Source of the DNA: Ideonella sp.
Lineage (GTDB): Bacteria; Pseudomonadota; Gammaproteobacteria; Burkholderiales; Burkholderiaceae_C
Direction of reading: 5' to 3'
Length of the DNA stretch: 64,000 bases
Assembly: GCA_016721465.1 (NCBI GenBank)
Contig: JADKIA010000003.1
Coordinates: 124,001-188,000 of the forward strand
Shown piece after piece: positions 25,749-34,145 of the stretch. The notes below the pieces were generated by a model. The model saw only the letters and a program-made list of their open reading frames with translations. It made no database searches and was not told the DNA's origin. Each line of letters opens with the position of its first letter. Position 1 is the first letter of the stretch. The position numbers were made by a program, and so were the translations under genes.

Positions 25749-26981
25749 ATGCCTATCGAGATGATCGAAGAATTCGACCAGGGCACCCGCATCAAGGTGG
25801 TGGGCGTGGGCGGCGGCGGCGGCAACGCGGTCGAGCACATGATCACCCAGGGTGTCCAGGGCGTCGAATTCGTCTGCGCCAACACCGATGCGCAGGCGCT
25901 CAACCGCTCCAGCGCGCACCAGCTGATCCAGCTCGGCGACAACGGGCTGGGCGCCGGCGGCAAGCCCGAGAAGGGCAAGGCCGCGGCCGAGGAGGCCGAG
26001 GCCCGCGTGCGCGCATCGCTCGATGGTGCGCACATGGTCTTCATCACCGCCGGCATGGGCGGTGGCACCGGCACCGGCGCCGCGCCCATCGTGGCGCGCG
26101 TGGCCAAGGAAATGGGCATCCTCACCGTGGGCGTGGTCACCAAGCCCTTCGACTTCGAAGGCCCGCGCCGCATGAAGCAGGCCGACTCGGGCACCTCCGA
26201 GCTCGAAGCCAATGTGGACAGCCTGATCGTGGTGCTGAACGAGAAGCTGCTCGAGGTGCTGGGCGACGATGTCACGCAGGACCAGGCCTTCGCGCATGCC
26301 AACGACGTGCTGAAGAACGCCGTGGGCGGCATCAGCGACATCATCCACATGCACGGCCTGGTGAACGTCGACTTCGAAGACGTCAAGACCGTCATGAGCG
26401 AGCCCGGCAAGGCCATGATGGGCACGGCGCAGGCCAGCGGCCCGGACCGTGCCACCAAGGCGGCCGAGCTGGCAGTGGCCTGCCCGCTGCTGGAAGGCAT
26501 CGATCTCAGCGGCGCGCGCGGCGTGCTGGTGCTGATCGCCGCCAACCGCACCAACTTCAAGCTCAGCGAAAGCAAGTCGGCGATGAACACCATCCGCCGC
26601 TACGCCGCCGAAGATGCGCACATCATCTTTGGTGCCGCTTACGATGAAGGTCTGGGTGACCAACTGCGCGTCACCGTCATTGCCACCGGCCTGTCGCGTG
26701 CGCGCCCGGTGGCCGCCCCGCTCACCGTGGTGCAGGCGCCCGCCGCCCAGCCCGCGCTGCGCACCGGCACCGACGGCCTGCCCATCCTGAACCACGTGGC
26801 GCAGCAGCCGCAGAACGTGTCCGCCGCGCCGGGCCAGCAGCAGCACGACTACAGCGGCCTGTCCACGCCCAGCGTCTGGCGCAGTGCGCGCACCCAGGCG
26901 GCGGCCAAGGTGGAGGCGCTCAGCTCCAACGGCATGGACGAGATCGAGATCCCGGCGTTCCTGCGCAAGCAGGCGGATTGA
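25749..26981 (+). CDS. ftsZ: Cell division GTPase FtsZ
   Basis: 410 residues. Tubulin-like GTPase forming the Z ring. GTP-binding elements are VGVGGGGGNAVEHM and the signature GMGGGTGTGAAP; the T7 synergy loop is about NVDFEDVK. A variable linker from about 320 is followed by the conserved C-terminal peptide DEIEIPAFLRKQ, which binds FtsA. It has a good ribosome site (CAGGAGAG) after a leader of 117 AT-richer bases, which may hold an ftsZ-specific promoter. Repeat B starts 5 bases after the stop. Confidence 0.98.
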   Translation: MPIEMIEEFDQGTRIKVVGVGGGGGNAVEHMITQGVQGVEFVCANTDAQALNRSSAHQLIQLGDNGLGAGGKPEKGKAAAEEAEARVRASLDGAHMVFITAGMGGGTGTGAAPIVARVAKEMGILTVGVVTKPFDFEGPRRMKQADSGTSELEANVDSLIVVLNEKLLEVLGDDVTQDQAFAHANDVLKNAVGGISDIIHMHGLVNVDFEDVKTVMSEPGKAMMGTAQASGPDRATKAAELAVACPLLEGIDLSGARGVLVLIAANRTNFKLSESKSAMNTIRRYAAEDAHIIFGAAYDEGLGDQLRVTVIATGLSRARPVAAPLTVVQAPAAQPALRTGTDGLPILNHVAQQPQNVSAAPGQQQHDYSGLSTPSVWRSARTQAAAKVEALSSNGMDEIEIPAFLRKQAD

Positions 26982-26985
26982 TCTC

Positions 26986-27074
26986 GCTCCCCCCGAAGCG
27001 GCTGCGCCGCCTCCCCCCAGGGGGGGCGGCCGCCGACGGCCCGGCGGAGCCGGTTCCGTGGCGGCCGCATGGTG
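26986..27074 (+). repeat. Repeat B, copy 1
   Basis: A GC-rich element directly after ftsZ, matching 34006-34091 in the same orientation: GCTCCCCCCG, then AGCGGC-type hairpin (GCGGC / GCCGC), a C-run, then CCGGC / GCCGG with a variable loop, then GGTTCCG. Stems are preserved while loops differ between copies, which points to selection on RNA structure, perhaps as a terminator. Confidence 0.8.
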
Positions 27075-27182
27075 GGTGGCTGGCCTGCGACGCTGTGGTG
27101 GTGTGGGGTTTAAGGGTGGCGCCGCGACTTGTGCTGAAACCTGTCAACATGCAGGCTGCTACCAAGTTTTGAGGAGACTCAG

Positions 27183-27794
27183 ATGGCCGCCACTGCTGTC
27201 CTGATGCGCTTGCAGGCGCTGGCCCTGGTCTTGAGCTGGCCGATGCAGGGGGCCTCGGCGCAAGGGGCCGCGCCGGCCGTCAGCGTGACCGGCGCCGCGC
27301 AGGTCGCTGCCTGCCCGGCCTTGCTGCACCAGCGCTTCCCGCGCCTTCAGGACGAGAAGCCGCAGGACCTGTGCCAGTACGCGGGCAAGGTGCTGCTGGT
27401 GGTCAACACGGCCAGCTACTGCGGCTTCACCTCGCAATACGAGGGTTTGGAAGCCTTGCATGCAAAGTACGCATCCAAGGGCCTGGTGGTGCTGGGTTTT
27501 CCGTCGAATGACTTCGGCCAGCAGGAGCCGGGCGACAGCAAGCAGATCGCCGACTTCTGCTTCAACACCTACGCCGTCAAGTTCCCGATGTTCGCCAAGA
27601 CCTCGGTGGTGGGGCCGCAGGCCAATCCCCTGCACACCGCATTGGCCAAGGCCACCGGCAAGGCACCGAAGTGGAACTTCCACAAGTACCTGATCGACGC
27701 CAAGGGGCAGGCCGTGGCCAGCTATGTCAGTGCCACCAAGCCCAGCGACGCCGTGCTGGTGGACGCGATCGAGAAGGCGCTGGCCTCGCGTTGA
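27183..27794 (+). CDS. Periplasmic glutathione peroxidase-like protein
   Basis: 203 residues with a signal peptide (about 1-26, ending ASAQ). It shows the glutathione peroxidase fold: VVNTASYCGFTSQYEGLEAL with peroxidatic Cys about 80, LGFPSNDFGQQEPG with the conserved Gln, and KWNFHKYLID with the Trp/Asn of the catalytic tetrad. It probably reduces peroxides in the periplasm with thioredoxin-like donors. Export is unusual compared with cytosolic BtuE. It lies between repeat B and a convergent blaR1 remnant. Confidence 0.88.
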   Translation: MAATAVLMRLQALALVLSWPMQGASAQGAAPAVSVTGAAQVAACPALLHQRFPRLQDEKPQDLCQYAGKVLLVVNTASYCGFTSQYEGLEALHAKYASKGLVVLGFPSNDFGQQEPGDSKQIADFCFNTYAVKFPMFAKTSVVGPQANPLHTALAKATGKAPKWNFHKYLIDAKGQAVASYVSATKPSDAVLVDAIEKALASR

Positions 27795-27841
27795 ATTGAT
27801 GCCCACCAGGGCCGGGCCTTGGCCGTGGGCCCCGGGGTCGG

Positions 27842-28540
27842 TCAAGGCTTGGCGAGCTGCGAGGCCGCGGCAGCGGTCTTGCGCAGGTCTGGCTGGTCGG
27901 CCAACCTCGCCAGGATGGCAATGCCCAGCACCTGCTGCCCGTCGGCGCTGCGCGTCTCGAAGCGCGCCGGCTCGCCGTTGGGCGTCACCAGGCGCGGTTG
28001 CGCCACCAGTTGCAATGGGCGACCGCTGCTGAGCCGCCCATCCAGTTGCAGCTGCTTGCCGTCGCGGGTGGTCACGGTCAGTTCCAGGCGCCATGGGCCG
28101 GCTTGGGCATCACCCCGCGTCCACTGCATCGACATCGATTGGCCCAGGCGGCCGAACAAGCGTGGCGAGGCCAGGGGCGTCCCGTCCTGGTCGACCTGGA
28201 TGTAGAGCATCACCGATTCGGGGTGGGCGGGCGTTGCAGGATCGGATGCAAGGTTGGCCGCTGCCGCCTGCAGGGCGTGCCCCAGCCCGGCGGCTCCCAG
28301 GCAGAGCAGGGCCACCAGGCCGAGCCCGGTGTGGCGTCGGGCCAGGGAACGTGGGTGGTGCTTCAGCATGGCGACTCTCTGGACGAGGGGGTGGGTGGTG
28401 TGCCAGCCGACGGCCAGCGGGTTGAACCAAAGGCACACGGCCCAGGCCGTGGCCAGCAGGTTGCACAGGTTGTCGCGGCGGTCGGCGTGCACTGCTTCGT
28501 GGGCGAGGGTCGCAGCTTGCTCCGGCCTTGCGCACAGGAC
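27842..28540 (-). pseudogene. Truncated BlaR1/MecR1 (M56 peptidase) remnant
   Basis: Immediately after the blaI stop, in the same frame, the sequence reads ARPEQAATLAHEAVHADRRD, which contains the HExxH zinc motif of M56 peptidases, then WFNPL. The N-terminal membrane helices expected before HExxH (usually well over 100 residues) are missing. The stretch after WFNPL jumps quickly to VAMLKHHPRSLARR, so part of the peptidase domain (the distal Glu/Asp region) also seems lost. One membrane helix (GLGLVALLCLGAAGLGHAL) and a sensor-like tail remain. There is no normal start codon after the blaI stop until an ATG at 28492, so at best a short fragment is made. Confidence 0.8.
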
Positions 28541-28906
28541 TCAAGCACCGTCGTACTCCTTGATGAGGCGCTTCAAGGCTTCGATGTCGGCGCGCCTGAG
28601 TTTGCGGTGCGCCGCGAAGTGCGTCACCAATGGTGTCAGGCGGCCGTCGAACCAACGATCGAGCAGGCCATTGCGCTGCTCTGCCATCCAATCCTGGTGC
28701 TGCAGCACCGGGCGGTAGAGGTAACGTCGCCCATCGGGCGTGGCGCTGATCGCCCCCTTGTTCAGCAAGCGGTTGATCAGCGTCTTGATGGTGGCCCGCT
28801 TCCACGCCTGCCGACCCTGCAGCGCCTGGGCGATGTCTTCAGTGCTCATCGGGCTGCGGTGCCACAGCACGTCCATGACGTGGACTTCGGCTTCGGTGAT
28901 GTTCAT
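28541..28906 (-). CDS. blaI: BlaI/MecI-type transcriptional repressor
   Basis: 121 residues from ATG 28906. Winged-helix repressor: MNITEAEVHVMDVLWHRSPM, then QAWKRATIKTLINRLLNKGA (recognition helix) and GRRYLYRPVL (wing), with a C-terminal dimerisation helix bundle. Such repressors are normally released when BlaR1 signals; here BlaR1 is broken. A longer reading from 29065 is possible but runs through the operator and into amidase upstream DNA, so it is rejected. Operator-like palindromes lie just upstream. Confidence 0.9.
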   Translation of the reverse strand: MNITEAEVHVMDVLWHRSPMSTEDIAQALQGRQAWKRATIKTLINRLLNKGAISATPDGRRYLYRPVLQHQDWMAEQRNGLLDRWFDGRLTPLVTHFAAHRKLRRADIEALKRLIKEYDGA

Positions 28907-28921
28907 GCGGTGATTACCGAT

Positions 28922-28949
28922 GTAAACGATGGTGATGTTTACAGCTGTA
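28922..28949. promoter_or_regulatory. BlaI operator
   Basis: TACAGCTGTA at 28940-28949 is a perfect palindrome of the TACA-NN-TGTA type bound by BlaI/CopY repressors. GTAAAC (28922-28927) and GTTTAC (28937-28942) form an overlapping inverted repeat. The pair lies 16-43 bases upstream of the blaI ATG and also upstream of the divergent amidase, so either gene could be controlled. Confidence 0.7.
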
Positions 28950-29063
28950 GTCGATGCTGTCAAGCCCACCGTCCCGCGCGTGCATGGGCATGGTCGGCTG
29001 TTTGAACTGCAGGCACTACCATGCGGCCTTCGCGTGCACCGTTGCTCCGATGCCCTCAAGCCC

Positions 29064-30677
29064 ATGAAACGACGACAGTTCCTTCAAGCCAGCACCGCTT
29101 CGTCCACCGCCGCATTCGCCGCAGGCGCCATGGCCGCGGACGTTGCGGCGATCCAGGCCGCTGCAGCGCCGGACGCTGGCTTCGAGTGGATCGAGACCGG
29201 TGCAGCAGCCCTGTCGCAGGCCATGGCCGAGGGCCGCACCACCGCGGTGGCCCTGGTGCAGGCCTATGGCGCACGCATCGCGGCCATCGACCAGAGCGGG
29301 CCGCGCCTGGCCGGCGTGCTGGAGATGAATCCGGATGCTCAGGCGATCGCCGCGCGGCTCGACGCCGAACGCGCCGGGGGCCGCCTGCGCGGGCCGCTGC
29401 ACGGCATCCCGGTGGTGGTCAAGGACAACATCGCCACGGCCGACCGCATGGCCACCAGTGCCGGTTCGCCCGCCTTGATGGGCATTGCGCCGCCGCGCGA
29501 TGCCGCGGTGGTGCAGCGCCTGCGCGCGGCAGGTGCGGTGGTGCTGGCCAAGACCAACCTGTCCGAGTGGGCCAACTTCCGCGGCAAGAATTCGATCAGT
29601 GGATGGAGTACGCGCGGTGGGCAGACGCGCAACCCCTATGCGCTGGACCGCACGCCGAGCGGCTCGTCGTCCGGCACCGGAGCGGCCGTGGCCGCCAACC
29701 TGTGCGCGCTGGGTGTGGGCACCGAGACCGACGGCTCGATCACCTCGCCGGCCAGTGTTTCCGGCCTGGTGGGCATGAAGCCCACGCTGGGCCTGGTCAG
29801 CCGCAACGGCATCGTGCCCATCGCCTTCTCGCAGGACACGGCCGGGCCCATGTGCCGCAGCGTGGCCGACGCAGCGCTGTTGTTGGCCGCGATGACCGGT
29901 GTCGATCCCCACGATCCGGCCACGCGGGCGCAGACGGGCAGGCTCGGTGCCGAGGCCCTGCTGCGGCTGCCGGCCCAGGCGCTGCGTGGTGCGCGCCTCG
30001 GGGTGGCGATGAACCTGGTCGAGGGGCACACCCAGGCCACCGTGGCGCTGTTCGAGTCGGCCCTGGTCGCGTTGCACGATGCCGGGGCCACCCTGGTTCG
30101 TGCGCCCCTGCCCAACCTGGACAAGATGGGGGTGGGTGAGTTGGACGTGCTGTTGTTCGAGATGCGCCACGCGATGGCGGCCTACCTGGCCGAATTCGCC
30201 GCCAGCGGGCCGCACTGCGGTCTCGCGGACCTGGTGGCCTACAACAAGGCACACCCCGAGACCCTGGCCTTGTTCGGGCAGGAGTGGTTCGAGGCCTCCG
30301 ACGCGAAGGGTCCGCTGGACCAGCCGGCCTACCGCCAGGCGCTGGCGCGAGGCCGGCGCTATGCGCGCACCCATGGCATCGATGCCATGCTGCGCAAGCA
30401 TCGGCTGGATGCCATCGTGGCCCCCACGGGCGGGCCCGCAGGCCTGATCGATCCGATCAATGGCGACGGTGGCACGGCGCCATCGGCCACCATGCCCGCC
30501 GCCGTGGCCGGCTACCCGCACATCACGGTGCCCATGGGCCAGGTCTCGGGCCTGCCGGTCGGCCTGAGCCTGTTTGGCGGGCCTTGGCAGGACGCACGGC
30601 TGTTGGCCCTGGCCCTGCACTTTGAACAGGTCACCCGGCACAGGACGCCGCCCACCTTCAAAGCCCGCAGTGTTTGA
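29064..30677 (+). CDS. Exported amidase (amidase signature family)
   Basis: 537 residues. The N-terminus MKRRQFLQAS followed by an Ala-rich stretch resembles a Tat signal. Amidase-signature elements are VVVKDN (Lys about 120), SGSSSGTGAAVAAN (cis-Ser region), and TDGSITSPASVSGLVGMKPT (Ser about 225 and 228, nucleophile the latter). It hydrolyses an amide bond; the substrate is unknown. It is divergent from blaI and may be controlled by the shared operator. Conceivably it is the regulated gene left after blaR1 decay. The ATG at 29064 is chosen for the RRQF start; upstream frames add no conserved residues. Confidence 0.9.
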   Translation: MKRRQFLQASTASSTAAFAAGAMAADVAAIQAAAAPDAGFEWIETGAAALSQAMAEGRTTAVALVQAYGARIAAIDQSGPRLAGVLEMNPDAQAIAARLDAERAGGRLRGPLHGIPVVVKDNIATADRMATSAGSPALMGIAPPRDAAVVQRLRAAGAVVLAKTNLSEWANFRGKNSISGWSTRGGQTRNPYALDRTPSGSSSGTGAAVAANLCALGVGTETDGSITSPASVSGLVGMKPTLGLVSRNGIVPIAFSQDTAGPMCRSVADAALLLAAMTGVDPHDPATRAQTGRLGAEALLRLPAQALRGARLGVAMNLVEGHTQATVALFESALVALHDAGATLVRAPLPNLDKMGVGELDVLLFEMRHAMAAYLAEFAASGPHCGLADLVAYNKAHPETLALFGQEWFEASDAKGPLDQPAYRQALARGRRYARTHGIDAMLRKHRLDAIVAPTGGPAGLIDPINGDGGTAPSATMPAAVAGYPHITVPMGQVSGLPVGLSLFGGPWQDARLLALALHFEQVTRHRTPPTFKARSV

Positions 30678-30762
30678 ACCCCCACGCGCCGAACGCTGCC
30701 GGGCTACCATGCCAGCCTTGTCGGTCCGCCATGGGGTGGGCAGGCCAGGAGGAACAACCGCC

Positions 30763-31689
30763 ATGGGCAAATTGATTTCGGGCGCTGGATGGCCGAGACC
30801 GTGGCGCGTGGTCGCTGGCCTGCTCGTGCTGGTGCTGGGGGTCGGCTCGTGGGCCGTGCCGGCAAGGGCCGCCGCGGCCGCGACAGGCGTGCTGTTGACC
30901 ATCCTGGACGGCGAGGCGGTGCTGCGCACCGGTGCGAACGGCATTGCGGCGGCCGAGGGCCTGCGTCTGCCCGAGGGCACCTTGCTGGAGACTGCGCCGT
31001 CCACGCGCCTGCTGCGTCTGGAATGGCCCGATGGCAGCCTGCTCGATCTCGGGCCCGACACCATGCTCATGCTGCAGCCTGGCCCGTGGGGGCGCAGTGG
31101 TGGGCCGGCGCCAGCCTACTACCTGTTGCGAGGCTGGGCCAAGCAAGTGGCCGCCGCAGGCCAGGCCCACCGTGGCGGCGTGTCGCCGCAGCTGGACGTC
31201 CTGCCCGGCGCGGGCGTGCTGGTGCTGCATGTCACGGCCGAGCAGACCTGGGCGTTTGCCGAAGCCGGCGATGCGCATCTGGCCGAGCGCGGCAGTGCCG
31301 GCACCCGGGTGGCGCTCGAGCCCGGCCAGGCCTATTTGCGGCAAGGCGTCGCGCGCGGCGAGGTGGCGCCACGCCCCCACCCCGAGCAACTGAAGCAGGT
31401 GCCCAAAGGTTTTCGCGACACCATCGGCCCGCGCGCCGCGCAGTTCAAGGGTCGACCCGAACCGAAGCCGGTGGTCTTGCCCGCCCCCGGCTATGCCGCG
31501 CTTCAGGCCTGGTTGACTGGCGAGCCGGCGCTGCGCCGCGACTTGCCCAAGCGCTTCGCTGTGCTGCTGAAGGAGCCGGGTTTCCGTGCCGCAGTGGACG
31601 CCAAGCTGAAATTGCACCCGGAATGGGAACCGGTGCTTCGTCCACCGTTACCCAAGCCCAGTACCAAACCGTACGAGGACAAACGATGA
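30763..31689 (+). CDS. FecR-domain periplasmic protein
   Basis: 308 residues from an ATG preceded by AGGAGGA. A signal peptide (VVAGLLVLVLGVGSWAVPARA) is followed by a FecR-like domain: LTILDGEAVLRTGANG, RLPEGTLLETAPSTRLLRLEWPDG, LDLGPDTMLML. The C-terminal 100 residues are Pro/Arg-rich and not recognised. It overlaps the next gene by 4 bases (ATGA), forming an operon with a heme-binding HAMP sensor and a Ser/Thr kinase. It lacks the cytosolic N-terminus of classical FecR anti-sigma factors, so a ligand-binding or scaffold role is more likely. Confidence 0.82.
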   Translation: MGKLISGAGWPRPWRVVAGLLVLVLGVGSWAVPARAAAAATGVLLTILDGEAVLRTGANGIAAAEGLRLPEGTLLETAPSTRLLRLEWPDGSLLDLGPDTMLMLQPGPWGRSGGPAPAYYLLRGWAKQVAAAGQAHRGGVSPQLDVLPGAGVLVLHVTAEQTWAFAEAGDAHLAERGSAGTRVALEPGQAYLRQGVARGEVAPRPHPEQLKQVPKGFRDTIGPRAAQFKGRPEPKPVVLPAPGYAALQAWLTGEPALRRDLPKRFAVLLKEPGFRAAVDAKLKLHPEWEPVLRPPLPKPSTKPYEDKR

Positions 31690-32558
31690 AGCTGCTGGTC
31701 AAGTTCAATCTGCTCTACCTGCTGGCCATGGCGCTGGGCGTGGCCACGGCGGGCTTCATCATCCGCAACCTGCTGCAGGACAACGCGCGCGACGAGGTGC
31801 TCAACAGCGCCCGGCTGATGATGGACAAGGCGGTGGCCGTGCGTGCCTACACGTCCAAGCAGATCACGCCGCTGCTCGAAACGCAGATGAAATACGAGTT
31901 CCTGCCGCAGTCGGTGCCGAGCTATTCGGCGGTGGAGGTGCTCTCGGCCCTGCAGGCCAAGCACCCCGAATTCGCCTACAAGGAAGCCACGCTCAACCCC
32001 ACCAACCCGCGCGACCGGGCGGCCGGCTGGGAAGTGGACGTGGTCACCCAGTTCCGCAACACCGCCGACCTGAAGGAATTCGTCGGCCAGCGCGATACCC
32101 CCGCCGGCCCCTCGCTGTTCATTTCGCGGCCCTTGCGCATCACCGACCCGGCCTGCCTGCGCTGCCACTCCAGCGTCGAGGCGGCGCCCAAGACCATGGT
32201 GGACAAGTACGGCCCGGCCAACGGCTTCGGCTGGAACTTGAACGAGGTGATCGGCGCGCAGATCATGTCGGTGCCCATGACCGTGCCGCTGGACAGAGCG
32301 GACCGGTCGTTCAAGGTGTTCATGACGGCCTTGGTGGCGGTGTTCGTCGTCGTGGGCGTCTTGCTCAACCTGATGATCTGGGCGGTGGTGGTGCGGCCGG
32401 TGACGCGCCTGTCGGCCTTGGCCGACCGCGTGAGCCAGGGCGACATGGACGCACCCGAGTTCGCCACCGGCAGCCGTGACGAAATCGGCGTGCTGGCCGA
32501 TTCCTTTGCGCGCATGCGGGCCAGCGTGGTGCAGGCCATGAAGATGTTGGAAGGCTGA
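31686..32558 (+). CDS. Tll0287-like (DUF3365) heme-binding sensor with HAMP
   Basis: 290 residues. TM helix 1 is about 6-27; the extracytoplasmic Tll0287-like domain carries a c-type heme motif CLRCH (Cys about 157 to His 161). TM helix 2 is about 208-232 (FMTALVAVFVVVGVLLNLMIWAVVV), followed by a HAMP domain (RPVTRLSALADRVSQGD, DEIGVLADSFARM) that ends the protein. There is no kinase, cyclase or methyl-accepting domain, so any signal must pass to a partner. The Ser/Thr kinase encoded 38 bases downstream is the obvious candidate. Redox or gas sensing is inference from the heme motif. Confidence 0.87.
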   Translation: MKLLVKFNLLYLLAMALGVATAGFIIRNLLQDNARDEVLNSARLMMDKAVAVRAYTSKQITPLLETQMKYEFLPQSVPSYSAVEVLSALQAKHPEFAYKEATLNPTNPRDRAAGWEVDVVTQFRNTADLKEFVGQRDTPAGPSLFISRPLRITDPACLRCHSSVEAAPKTMVDKYGPANGFGWNLNEVIGAQIMSVPMTVPLDRADRSFKVFMTALVAVFVVVGVLLNLMIWAVVVRPVTRLSALADRVSQGDMDAPEFATGSRDEIGVLADSFARMRASVVQAMKMLEG

Positions 32559-32596
32559 GTTTGGCGGCGCGCATCGGCTGACCCGACAATCCCGGC

Positions 32597-34006
32597 ATGG
32601 CCCGTCCGGAAAAGCTCGGCAAGTACCAGATCACCGACACGCTCGGTGAGGGCGCCATGGGCGTGGTCTACAAGGGCTTCGACCCGGACATCCGCCGGGT
32701 GGTGGCGCTCAAGACCATCCGCCGCCAGTTCGACGACGGCTCGGGCATGCTGGAGGTCATTGCGGCGCGCTTCCGCAACGAGGCCCAGGCAGCGGGCCGA
32801 CTCGCCCACCCCAACATCGTCGCGGTGTACGACTATGGCGAAGACGGCGACACCGCCTTCATCGCGATGGAGTTCGTGGAAGGCGCCAACCTGTCGCACT
32901 TCCTGGGCCGGCGGGTGCGTTTCACCGATGAGGACGTGCAGAGCGTCATCTGCCAGTTGCTCGACGGCCTGGACCATGCGCACGAGCAGGGCGTGTGGCA
33001 CCGCGATGTCAAGCCGGCCAACCTGATCATGACCCACACCGGGCGGCTGAAGATCGCCGATTTCGGCATCGCCCGCATCGAATCGGCTGGCCTCACGCGG
33101 GCCAACAGCATGATCGGCACGCCCAGCCACATGGCGCCAGAGCAGTTCCTGGGCACGCCGATCGACCGGCGCGTGGACGTGTACGGCGCCGGCGTGGTGC
33201 TGTTCCAGATGCTCACCGGCCGCGCCCCGTTCACCGGCGACACCGAGTCGCTGATGTACCGCGTGGTGCACGAAGCCGCGCCCGTGCCGTCCGAAGTGGA
33301 CCCTGGCCCGCCGCGGCCCAGCGGCTACGACGGCATCGTCGCCAAGGCGCTGGCCAAGGACCGCGAAAAACGCTTCGCCACCGCCGCCGCCTTCAAGGCC
33401 GCGGTGCTGAACCAGGTGGGCCACGAGGTGAGCGCCACGCTGTGCAGCGACACGCTGGGAGCGCTTCAGCGCCACAGTGCGGCGCCACACGATCCGGTCA
33501 CGCGCGTGATGCCGCGCGCCGGCTCGACGGCCGGTACGTCCGTCCCGGGCGATTGGGAGTCCAGCGTGCTGTCGCAGGTGGAGGCCTCGTTGGCCCGTCA
33601 CATCGGCCCGCTGGCGCGGGTCATGGTGCGGCGCGCGGCGCGCGAGTGCACGGACCTGGACGCGTTGTATTCGCGTTTGGCGCAGCAGGTCACCGACCCG
33701 GCCGCACGCAGCGCGTTCTTGTCGCAGAGCTCGCTGGCCGGACATGGCCCCGGCTCGATGGGGGCATCGGGCTCGGCCGGTTCGATCGGGCTGGGCGGCA
33801 CGGCCGTGGCGCGAGGCGTCACCGACTCGTTGCGCGCCGCAGCCGAGCGTTTGTTGGCGCAGCACCTGGGGCCGATCGCCCGGGTGGTGGCCAAGAAGGC
33901 GGCCGAACAGACGGGCGAGCGCGAGCTGTTCGGTGCCCGCCTGGCCGAAGCCATCACCGACGCGGCCAAGCGCAAGAAATTCCTCGACGATTTCAACAGG
34001 TTGTAG
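32597..34006 (+). CDS. Serine/threonine protein kinase with duplicated C-terminal domain
   Basis: 469 residues, soluble. Kinase domain about 8-270: LGEGAMGVVYKG (P-loop), VVALKTI (Lys), HRDVKPANLIM (catalytic loop, RD type), DFGIARI, GTPSHMAPEQF. The C-terminal third holds two copies of an unnamed unit of about 50 residues, at about 325-373 (LARHIGPLARVMVRRAARE) and about 414-467 (LAQHLGPIARVVAKKAAEQ), each ending in an (A/S)xFL or KKFL helix. No transmembrane helix or PASTA repeat. It is third in the FecR / Tll0287-HAMP operon. The substrate is unknown. Confidence 0.93.
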   Translation: MARPEKLGKYQITDTLGEGAMGVVYKGFDPDIRRVVALKTIRRQFDDGSGMLEVIAARFRNEAQAAGRLAHPNIVAVYDYGEDGDTAFIAMEFVEGANLSHFLGRRVRFTDEDVQSVICQLLDGLDHAHEQGVWHRDVKPANLIMTHTGRLKIADFGIARIESAGLTRANSMIGTPSHMAPEQFLGTPIDRRVDVYGAGVVLFQMLTGRAPFTGDTESLMYRVVHEAAPVPSEVDPGPPRPSGYDGIVAKALAKDREKRFATAAAFKAAVLNQVGHEVSATLCSDTLGALQRHSAAPHDPVTRVMPRAGSTAGTSVPGDWESSVLSQVEASLARHIGPLARVMVRRAARECTDLDALYSRLAQQVTDPAARSAFLSQSSLAGHGPGSMGASGSAGSIGLGGTAVARGVTDSLRAAAERLLAQHLGPIARVVAKKAAEQTGERELFGARLAEAITDAAKRKKFLDDFNRL

Positions 34007-34091
34007 CTCCCCCCGGAGCGGCTTCGCCGCTGCCCCCCAATGGGCGATGCCAGCGGCCCGGCAAAGCCGGTTCCGCGGCGTCTACATGGTT
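34006..34091 (+). repeat. Repeat B, copy 2
   Basis: This element begins on the last base of the kinase TAG and is the direct partner of 26986-27074. Hairpins are AGCGGC-TTC-GCCGCT and CCGGC-AAA-GCCGG. The stems match copy 1 while the loops differ. It lies 55 bases before lpxC and with copy 1 brackets the block that separates ftsZ from lpxC. Confidence 0.8.
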
Positions 34092-34145
34092 GCGATGGCG
34101 ACCTGCGTTGCGCATGCAATCTGCCCCATGCGCGAGAATGCCGGC

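Noticed and set aside
26982..27182. Small open frames between ftsZ and the peroxidase gene
   Set aside because: They run through repeat B and have no protein-like character.
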